The translations under genes and the position numbers were made by a program. 64,000 nt of DNA from Pratylenchus scribneri (lineage: Eukaryota > Nematoda > Chromadorea > Rhabditida > Pratylenchidae): positions 186,001 through 250,000 of the forward strand of contig JAQSEB010000006.1 of NCBI GenBank assembly GCA_030063045.1. Reading direction: 5' to 3'. The notes beneath the pieces are model-generated. The model searched no databases and was not told the DNA's origin. It saw only the letters and a list, made by a program, of their open reading frames with translations. This document shows, one piece after another, positions 1 to 7,478 of this stretch (its first letter is position 1; each line of letters opens with the position of its first letter).

Positions 1-2
1 TT

Positions 3-149
3 GGGTGTGAAAGTGTCCAAAAAGGTGGCCTTGCCCAAATTTGCAAATGCCATAATAAGGGAGGCGAAGAAAGAAAAACAAAGGAAAATGAATGTGAAGC
101 TGACAATGGAAGTGGGGACACAGACCGCTTTGGATGGCGTTGCCATTAA
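3..149 (+). CDS. Possible 3'-terminal exon of a cysteine-containing peptide
   Basis: Frame 3 is open from the window edge to a TAA at 147-149 and gives about 48 residues with five cysteines, including a CKC pair and a terminal WRCH. The mix of glycine, charged residues and spaced cysteines resembles the tail of a small secreted protein. I recognise no family. No start codon is visible, so if real it is 5' truncated by the window edge. Frame 1 is also open over this stretch (to 189), so coding status is uncertain. It ends where a long G-poor, non-coding stretch begins. Confidence 0.3.
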   Translation, partial: GCESVQKGGLAQICKCHNKGGEERKTKENECEADNGSGDTDRFGWRCH

Positions 150-1393
150 TAACTTCATTAATCTTTTGTCTTCCCCATCCCAACATTAATATCCCTCAAA
201 TAATATTACTAATCAATCAAATTATTCAAATTTTATTTACTGCTTATCATTCTTTGCTTTTAGCATCCAAGTCATTGCCCCATTTTTATCCATTCACTCA
301 TTTATTATCCACTCGAATTGATTGCCTAAACATTTTTCCTTTTTGTCCTACCCCCTTTTCATTCAAAAGCGCCCTAAAACACATTTACTGTCCTTCAAAA
401 CCACAATGACCACCCTCACATTATTCTTTTCTAATGTTTGCCGCCTTAAGGCCATCACATTGACCCCCCGATTTGTCCAACCCCAGCTTAACTCTATGCC
501 CACTTTGCCTTTTCCCCAAAAATTTTCATAAAATATTCAATTCACGTTAAAACCACTCTCACTCTATTTTATTTCACCTTAACTTTCTCAAAATATTCTA
601 TTTTATCCACATTATCCCATTATTTACCCTTAATCCTTAATTAATCCACGTTGGTCCCAACATGAATTCGTAATCCAATATCCAGACTTTATTCTAAAAC
701 TTAACATTCATACAGTTACCCATCATTCATAAATGTCAGCTTTCACATTTCTATTTCAATATTTACAGCCTTAATGCCATTACTTTTCCCCGAACCATAT
801 TCATTTTTGCCCAAAAAGTTCACATCGTATTCACATTTTACCCAAATTTGCTTATACACTCTCACTCTATCTATTCCCCCTAAATAGCCGAAAAATTCTT
901 TAAAATAACTCAATATCCTCTGTCCGTACCGTACAATTACCTAATCTTTTCATTTTTGTCTCCGAACTCAAAATTACTCACATATTCCTTGTAAAAGTTG
1001 CCTTCTCATATTTGCCTTTAACCAAATTCTAATCCCCTAAAATCATTATATAATCACCCTCTTAATATTCATTCATAATCCTTTTTCACTGCTATCCCAA
1101 TCAATCACTATAATATTCCCTTTTAGGCATCATTATATTGGCCAAAGTACTCTTTTCATTAATTAACCCATAATCTAACTCTAATTTGGTCCACTCTCTC
1201 TCTCCCCAATATTCCTGCTCTCCTTCCAAATGTAACCCAAAAAAGCACATGAAACTAATGTCCCACTTTATCCTTATTTTGGCCCCACTATATTTCTTCA
1301 ATTTGACCGAAAAGTTGACCCTAACCCTATCCTCTCTAAAAAAAATTATGAATTGTCCATCCTTCCCCCTCTCAATTGGCCTGCGGAAAGTTG
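150..1393. other. G-depleted, strand-asymmetric non-coding stretch
   Basis: About 1.2 kb in which the + strand is built almost only of A, T and C: the line at 181-240 has no G and most other lines have only a few. Short pyrimidine-rich words such as CCCATTATTT and CACTCTC recur without a clear period. Open frames here on both strands have low-complexity content and look like by-products of composition. I see no gene I can support in it. Confidence 0.6.
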
Positions 1394-1535
1394 TCAAAAA
1401 TTTTCTGCCCATTTTGATTGCCTACCCGAATTGCCCAATGCATCGCCCATCCCATTGCCACTGAACAAAACGGCCACACCCAGCAAGAGAGCAAATTTGT
1501 AGGACATTGTTGTCGTTTTGATTGATTCCTGTTGC
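1394..1535 (-). CDS. Possible signal-peptide exon of a small secreted protein
   Basis: A strong acceptor (TTTTATTTTTCAG) precedes position 1535, and 28 nt later an ATG at 1507-1505 opens a 37-residue frame that starts MSYKFALLLGVAVLF, a typical signal peptide, and stops at 1394-1396. A GT donor after GGCAATTCGG could splice it onward. The competing reading uses the same acceptor in another frame, joined to short upstream exons, and ends in a four-cysteine tail (ICSLAGC, then GRCIG) with TAG at 1422-1424. Both cannot be the main product. The acceptor just before the ATG would also suit spliced-leader addition. Confidence 0.35.
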
Positions 1536-1616
1536 CTGAAAAATAAAATCGGAAATTAGCACAAAGATGGATTTTTCTTTTGGAAATTTGAGAATTCATT
1601 TACCCTTGAAACTCAC

Positions 1617-1806
1617 CGATGTGCCCGTGTTGATGGTTGAATTTGCCGGGAGACAATTTGCAGAAGAGCAGCCAAATGTGATTGCCTGGAAAATTGTGAA
1701 TTTGAGATGGAATTTTGGAAGTTCAAATTGTTGACTCACCAAAAGTTGTGCGGAAATCGGATGTTGGGCACTGGACGAGAACAAACCAAATTGCCTTGTA
1801 ATTGCG
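1617..1806 (-). CDS. Two short candidate coding exons upstream of the small secreted peptide
   Basis: Candidate minus-strand exons 1740-1806 and 1617-1685 are each bounded by CAG acceptors and GTGAGT donors and stay open in one frame that continues into the exon starting at 1535. Both begin with nearly the same codons (Ala-Ile-Thr), and the second carries two cysteines (FGCSSANC). Repeated exons of about 67-69 nt occur in some fast-evolving secreted-protein genes. No family is recognised and the 5' end is not found, so this is tentative. Confidence 0.25.
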
Positions 1807-2741
1807 CTGAAAAATTGGAAAAATTATTCGTGAAAAGCTAAGTGGAATTTTGGAAAGGAGAGATCAAAATGGGGGAAGTGGAACAAAAACAGAGCGAGCT
1901 CTGTTTGAACTTATCTGATGGAAATGGAATGTGCAGATGGACTACGAAAAGGCGGAGAAAATTGGCCAAACCATTGCCCGGTCGTTTGTTGTCGACCACT
2001 TTGTCCATTTGTTGTTCATTGGCCAAACTAATGAGAAAATGGTTGAAATCTAAAAGGACAATGGTTGGAATGGTGAATTGATTTGGAAAGGAAAAGCTCT
2101 ACTACACGCAATTGAATGCGGCGTTGATTTGGATTTGTTTGTTGGTTGTGGCTCGGTCGCGTCGCGGTTGGATTGGATGAATTTGGGCTGACGAGGAAAA
2201 AAGGAAAATGTTGGTGATGTTGAAGGATGATGACCTAGAGTGGATGGCTTGGACTCGGTCGCGCCGCTCACCTCTCAGTCTTCAAATCTTTGGCTGTGAA
2301 GGAACAGAAATGACTAGAAAGGAAGTGATGAGAATGTGAAGGTTGAGTAAAGGAGGATGATGGCTGGACCCCAAAAAGGGAATTGGGCCGCGCGAGGACG
2401 CGCTGATTTGGTGGGGCGGAATGTGGTGTGCAAAAGAGGCATTGGAAGATTGGATGGAAAGGAAATTGGCCAAACCCAAATCAACAATTGTTGTCCAAAA
2501 GTTCTTCTCCCCTCCCTCTTATTTTCCCCCAATTTTATCTATATAATGAATTCCCCATTCTTCTCTTTTTGGCCCCTCCTCCATTCATTCACATTTTTAA
2601 TCCCGGGCCTTCGGCCCCGGTGGGCCCGGGAGTTGTTCCCCAGCTTTATCCCAATAAACGTTTTAAAAGAAGGCTTTAATTCTAGGGGATTGTAGGGGAG
2701 GGAAAATGGGCCTCTCCCTCCCCATCAAAGTGCGCACATAA
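1807..2741. other. Non-coding or unresolved stretch
   Basis: I see no gene I can support. Minus-strand GTGAGC at 2271-2276 looks like a donor, and short frames containing Gly-Leu-Ala-Asn-Phe occur twice (near 1950 and 2470), but I could not chain them. A GC-rich palindrome built on GGGCCTTCGGCCCCGG lies near 2604-2632. The missing 5' exons of the zeta-GST gene that starts at 3112 might be here or beyond the window, but no matching thioredoxin-fold sequence was recognised. Confidence 0.4.
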
Positions 2742-3048
2742 CACTCATCATCATCTTCTTCATCATCATCCTCATCATCATCTTCTTCATCATCATCCTC
2801 ATCATCATCTTCTTCATCATCATCCTCATCATCATCTTCTTCATCATCATCCTCATCATCATCTTCTTCATCATCCTCATCATCCTCTTCTTCATCATCC
2901 TCATCATCCTCTTCTTCATCATCCTCATCATCAGCATCCTCATCATCATCTTCTTCATCATCTTCATTCTCCTCATCTTCTTCTTCATCGTCCTCATCAT
3001 CATCATCTTCTTCTTCATCATCATCCTCATCATCATCATCGTCATTCC
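2742..3048. repeat. Trinucleotide array (ATC/TTC; GAT/GAA on the minus strand)
   Basis: About 300 bp of interleaved CATCAT, CTTCTT and CCTCAT units. On the minus strand one frame reads as an uninterrupted run of about 100 aspartate and glutamate residues, and another as polymethionine. The acidic frame continues past the array into DECYVRTLMG and further to a stop near 2680, so a coding role for an acidic tail cannot be excluded, but no upstream exon was found. The array lies just 5' of the first recognised zeta-GST exon and may sit in its intron. Confidence 0.75.
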
Positions 3049-3111
3049 CTTGTAGGGGACAAACTCCATTAGTATCGATTTTTTTAAATGATTCATGTAT
3101 TTTTTAATCAG

Positions 3112-4508
3112 AAAAATTCCCGGATCGACAAACTTTGCTTCCTGGAACAGTGAGCACAAAAACATCAACGATTTATTTTTATTTCCAATTAATATAAGAT
3201 TGAGGATCGGGCCAAAATTCGCTCACTTTGTTTACAAATTGCGGCAAATACCCAGCCTTTGCAGAATACAGGAGTCCTCAAACATCTTTCTGAGGATCCA
3301 GCAAAACAAAAAGTAAAATATAATTTTGTAAAAGGATAGTATTTAATTTAGCGAATAAATTATTGAAAATGCCGAATAAAGTAATAATTTATTTTAACGG
3401 TTTAGTGGTTTGTTCTAGACCCCCAAACCCTATACCCAATCGATAGATCTCGTCAAGGCGCATCGAATGTTATTTATTTGGTTGTATTTTGGCCTAAAAT
3501 TAAAGGTATAAAACCGTTTAAACCATCTTTTAGTTTTTGGTTCAAAACTACTTTAACATTGATTAAACCCAAGCCAAATAAATAACATTCGATGCGCCTT
3601 GACGAGATCTATCGATTGGGTATAGGGTTTGGGGGTCTATAACAAAACCACTTTATTCGGCATTTTCAATAGTCTATTCGGCATTTTAAATATTTTCTTA
3701 TAAAATGCATCACACTTTTCATTCTTTATAGGAATGGGCCATCCATTGGATAGAGCGGTCTTTTTATAAGTTGGAAAAGGAGTTGGCTAAATATTCGGGA
3801 AAATTTGCTTATGGCGATCATTTATCAATGCTGGATTGTTGCATTCCTCCTCAAGTTCATAATGCTAGAAGGTAAAAGAGGGCACAAAAATGATTGTATT
3901 TTTCCTATTTGAAGCCAATGGGACTTATAAATTTGGCACTTTTCTCGTTTCCATCCTCTTTTCTTCAAGATGGAAAAAGTGAAGGGTCCCCCATTTGGGT
4001 GTTAGTGATAGGGTTAGGGTTTACCGTAAATATTCTATTAGAAGCCCATGGGCTTATAAATTTCAGAGCCTCTCTAGGGTGGGCTTCTAATAGAGACTGG
4101 GCTTCTAATAGAATATTTACGGTATGTGAGATGATTTTTATCCTACCTATCCGTTACCCATCCCCGATGACCCTAACCAATTCCTGATGACTGATGACCC
4201 AAAGGGAGGAGACCCTTCATATTTTCCTTCTTGAATGAAAAAAAGAGGATACAAACGAGAAAAATACCAAAAATTTCAGAGCCTCTATAGGGCGGGCTTC
4301 TAAAAGAGGTTAGGCTTCTAATAGACTGGACTTAAAAATTTCCGAAAGGAAAAATGCGGCAATTATTTCTATATAAAGCAGATTCGACGTCGATATGGCC
4401 AAATTCCCGACAATCGAACGAATCGATCGCAATCTAGCGGAGATGGCTGAATTTAAGGCCGCTGATGCCTTCAATCAACCGGACACCCCACAAGACCAAA
4501 AGAAATAG
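3112..4508 (+). CDS. gst-42: Maleylacetoacetate isomerase / zeta-class glutathione S-transferase, 5' incomplete
   Basis: Converts maleylacetoacetate to fumarylacetoacetate, using glutathione, in cytosolic tyrosine breakdown. Exons 3112-3149, 3199-3312, 3732-3871 and 4382-4508 keep phase and end in TAG. The product covers the end of the thioredoxin-fold domain (FPDRQTLLPGT) and the whole helical domain: TQPLQNTGVLKHL, the YGDHLSMLD turn, IPPQVHNARRF, and the tail AFNQPDTP, all hallmarks of GSTZ1. The first 60 or so residues, with the active-site serine-cysteine motif, are not seen. They lie upstream of the trinucleotide array, outside the window, or are lost. Introns 2 and 3 carry foldback repeats. 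Family call is firm; completeness is open. Confidence 0.9.
3413..3645. repeat. MITE-1 foldback, near-perfect palindrome
   Basis: The end GACCCCCAAACCCTATACCC at 3419 is mirrored as its inverted copy near 3640, and the arms (about 60 bp, including ATCGATAGATCTCGTCAAGG) are almost identical inverted copies. The centre carries the AAACCGTTTAAACCA motif of the wider family once. It lies in intron 2 of the zeta-GST gene. Confidence 0.85.
3935..4275. repeat. Foldback element with telomere-like core (family 3), interrupted by a second element
   Basis: Outer arms (CACTTTTCTCGTTTCCATCC at the left, an inverted match around 4230-4262) enclose a core with GATAGGGTTAGGGTTTA and TGTGAGATGATTTTTATCC. The same core occurs at 38.9-39.2 kb and 59.7-59.95 kb. 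Here it is split by a 99-bp element at 4024-4122. It lies in intron 3 of the zeta-GST gene. Confidence 0.7.
4024..4122. mobile_element. Small TA-inserting MITE (termini CCGTAAA)
   Basis: The element starts CCGTAAATATTCTATTAGAA and ends with its inverted copy, flanked by TA at 4022-4023 and 4123-4124. Removing it with one TA restores the uninterrupted core seen at 59.8 kb. A second copy with the same termini and TA flanks is at 20783-21000. TA target choice suggests a Tc1/mariner-driven non-autonomous element. Confidence 0.8.
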
Positions 4509-4569
4509 TAAAGAATGAAATGGAATATGGAAAGCGCAAGATTTTTTATCTTAAAATTAATAAACCAAA

Positions 4570-4840
4570 TTTTAAACAATTTCGCATATATTTTCTTCAT
4601 TGAATAAAAGCAAATTGTTTATTTTAAAAATTAAAAGGACCCCGGTGTGTTTGTTTAGCGCAGTTGGTAATGTCGTTGTTTTTTTTGGTTGAGTTCGATC
4701 CCTGGTTGAAAATAATGATTTTTTTCAACGAACTAGCTTATTAATTAGTTCATTCTTCATTCCAAGCCCCAAAAATCCAAAAAAAAAAATTCAAAGAATT
4801 TATCCATTTAAAAAAAACAATTTTAAACCAAATTTTAACA
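4570..4840 (+). repeat. tRNA-derived SINE, copy 1
   Basis: Contains an A-box-like TTTAGCGCAGTTGGTAATG at about 4654 and a B-box-like GAGTTCGATCCC about 40 bp later, then CAACGAACTAGCTTATTAAT and CAAGCCCCAAAAATCC. The whole block is repeated in the same orientation at about 7195-7450. The tRNA-like part is too degenerate to be a functional tRNA gene. Confidence 0.75.
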
Positions 4841-4849
4841 ATTTATATA

Positions 4850-5425
4850 ATATATAATCCGTTTTACATTTTGCACATTAAATCAAATTTGAGCTTTTCT
4901 AGGGATTTTTAGGTTTTGGGACTTGCACATTCTAGGGGTAACTTTTTGATGCGCATCCGAGAAAAATATGCGTTTTTTGATAGGGGTTTGGGTTTGGGTC
5001 GAAACCGGTTTAAAAACCGGTTTGTCCAGGTAAAATTTTTTAACAAGGACCTAAATCAAAAATCGGCACGGTTCGATACCTAAGTTAGAGTGTTAGCTAC
5101 AAAATGATATATAGGTTGGGGGGTCTGTCACGAAGTCTAAGTGCCGAAAAAAATCTTCAAAAATTGCCAGCCGGGGTGCGCGAGTCAGAAATTCCTCAAT
5201 AACTTTTTTGCGAGTTGAGATAGAAGTGCGCGATAAAGAGCAAAGTTGTAGAGCTCGACGAGGCGAACCTCATGGTTTATTGCGCGAGCTCTCAAACCAA
5301 ACCGGTTTCGAGATATAAGCTTAAACCGGTTTCAAAAATCGGTTTATATAGGTAAAACTTTTTTCCTTTTGAATTTTTCTATACCCAATGTATTATAATT
5401 ATTGTAGAGAATAAAAAGGCGGATA
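4850..5425. other. Unclassified sequence with repeated ACCGGTTT words
   Basis: No coding sequence seen. The words AAACCGGTTT and its variants recur at about 5003, 5012, 5301, 5324 and 5338, partly as inverted pairs. The flanking text (near 5140-5290) is richer in GC and CG dinucleotides than its surroundings. It could be a degraded transposable element, but I recognise no domain. Confidence 0.35.
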
Positions 5426-5442
5426 AAATGAGATAATGCGTG

Positions 5443-6425
5443 CGCGGGATTAAGCCGGATAAAGGGGGATTAAGCCGGATTAAGAGGGATAAATATTCAA
5501 AATGAAGGGATTAAGGTGGAAAATAATTCGAAAGTGAAGGGGAAGTGTGCCGAAGGTATGTGGGCTGGGCCGAAGGCCCAGGGGTGCGTGTGATTAAGCC
5601 GGATAAAGGGGGATTAAGCCGGATTAAGAGGGATAAATATTCAAAATGAAGGGATTAAGGTGGAAAATAATTCGAAAGTGAAGGGGAAGTGTGCCGAAGG
5701 TATGTGGGCTGGGCCGAAGGCCCAGGGGTGCGTGGGATTAAGACGGATAAAGGGGGATTAAGCCGGATTAACAGGGATAATGGTTCAAAATGAAAGGATT
5801 AAAGTGGAAAATGCGTCGAAAGTAATGGGGAAGCGTGCCGAAGGCACGTGGGCCGGTGCGTGCACGGGATTAAGCCGGATAAAAGGGGATTAAGCCGGAT
5901 AAGGAGGGATTAAGCCGGATTAAGAGGGATAAAGATTCAAATTGGAGGGATTAAAATGGGAAATGCGTCGAAAGTAAAGGTGAAGCGTACCGAAGGCACA
6001 TGGGCCTCGCCGGAGGTCTGGGGGAGGGGCACGGGATTAATCCGGATAAATGTAAAATAAGCAGGATTAAGAGGGTAAATGTTCAAAATGGAGGGTTTAA
6101 GGTAGGAAATGGGTCGGAGATGAAGCGAAAGCGTGCCGGGTTACAGTGGTCAGGCCGGAGGCCAGTACGTGCGTGGGATCGGATACGAGAAGATTAAGCC
6201 GGATTAAGGGGGATAAATGTTTAAAATGGTGGGATTAATAGGGAGAAATGGGTCGGAGACGAAGGGGAAGCGTGCCGCAGGCACGTGGGCCGGGCCAGAG
6301 GCAAAGGAATGCGCGGGATTTAGCCGGATAAAGAGGGATAAGAGAGAGTTTAAAATGATGGAATTAAAGGGAGAATGAAGCGGAGTTGAAGTGAAAGCGT
6401 GCCGAAGGCACGTAGGCCGGACACC
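5443..6425. repeat. Satellite of about 145-bp units, purine-rich
   Basis: Roughly seven copies of a unit containing GGATTAAGCCGGATAAA, GATAAATATTCAAAATG, a GTGTGCCGAAGG block and a palindromic GGGCCGAAGGCCC. The GTGTGCCGAAG-type block recurs at about 5546, 5688, 5834, 5986, 6133, 6270 and 6398, so spacing is about 130-150 bp. The first two units are nearly identical and later ones diverge. No coding content. Confidence 0.9.
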
Positions 6426-6429
6426 CATA

Positions 6430-7020
6430 AATATTTTGGGGCGAGCGAAGCGAGCTGCATATGTTTGGAAGCGATCGGAGTGAGCCGAACGGGTTGAACA
6501 GACCCTCCGGCGAGCGAAGCGAGCCGTACATGTCCGGAGGCGAGCGGAGCGAGCTAAATGGTTGAACAGGCCGGCGGGCCCTCCGTCGAGGGGCCGGCGG
6601 GCCCTCCGGCGAGCGAAGCGAGCCATACATGTCCGGAGACGAGCGGAACGAGCTGAACAAGAGGCCGGCCGGCGAGCGGAGCGAGCTCAACGGGTTAAAC
6701 AGGCCGGCGGGCCCTCCGGCGAGCGAAGCAAGCCGTACATGTCCGGAGGCGAGCGGAGCGAGCTGAAAGGATTAAACAGGCCCTACGGCGAGCGAAGCGA
6801 GCCATACATGTCCGGAGGCGAGCGGAGCGAGCTGAACAAGAACAGGCCGGCCCGCGAGCGGAGCGAGCTAAACGGGTTGAACAAGCCGGCGGGCCCTCCG
6901 GCGAGCGGAGCGAGCTGAACGGATTGAACAGGCCTGCGGGCCCTCCGGCGAGCGAAGCGAGCCCCGATGAACTGACCAAATGACAACCGTAGTCCAAAGA
7001 CGAGCGAAGCGAGCCTTGAG
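6430..7020. repeat. GC-rich minisatellite (GCGAGCGAAGCGAGC core)
   Basis: The core GCGAGCGRAGCGAGC recurs about every 30-60 bp, separated by ACATGTCCGGAG and GGCCGGCGGGCCCTCC words. Both strands stay open in several frames only because of the repeat composition. It abuts the 145-bp satellite and both are far more GC-rich than their surroundings. Confidence 0.9.
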
Positions 7021-7194
7021 GGAATATCCAAAAGGCCAGCGCATCGAACTCTATTCTCCACAAGATCCAAACATTTTCAAAGAGCGTGCTAGGGGTCCTT
7101 AAAGCGCCCCGCGCTTTCAAAAAATATTTTATTACATTTCGCCCAGTCTAAACCGCTAAAGCAGTCCCGAAGGGACTGGTTCACATATACATAT

Positions 7195-7450
7195 AATATA
7201 TATTTAATATTTTCTTCCTTAAATAGAAGCAAATTATTGATTTTAAAATTTAAAAGAATCTAAGTGTATTTGTTTAGCGCAGTTGGTAGTGTCATTGGTT
7301 TTACCAAATTTTTGGTTCAGGTTCGATCCTCAGTTGGGAACAATGTTTTTTTTCAACGAACTAGCTTATTAATTAATTCATTCCAAGCCCCAAAAATCCA
7401 AAAAAAAATTAAAATTCAAAGAATTTATCATTTATAAAACAATTCTATAT
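7195..7450 (+). repeat. tRNA-derived SINE, copy 2
   Basis: Same orientation and order as the copy at 4570: TTTAGCGCAGTTGGTAGTG near 7273, CAGGTTCGATCC near 7319, then CAACGAACTAGCTTATTAAT and CAAGCCCCAAAAATCC. The two copies bracket the satellite block exactly, which suggests one event such as duplication, or expansion between two insertions. Confidence 0.75.
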
Positions 7451-7478
7451 AAGCAAAAAATATGTGTGTGATCAATGA

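Noticed and set aside
4645..4715. Functional tRNA gene at the first SINE
   Set aside because: A- and B-box-like motifs are present, but the acceptor and anticodon stems do not pair, and the unit recurs with the same long tail at 7.2 kb, which marks a SINE.
6204..7120. Arginine/alanine/serine-rich frames over the GCGAGCGAAGCGAGC minisatellite
   Set aside because: Open on both strands in several frames because of repeat composition; no splice links, no family resemblance.
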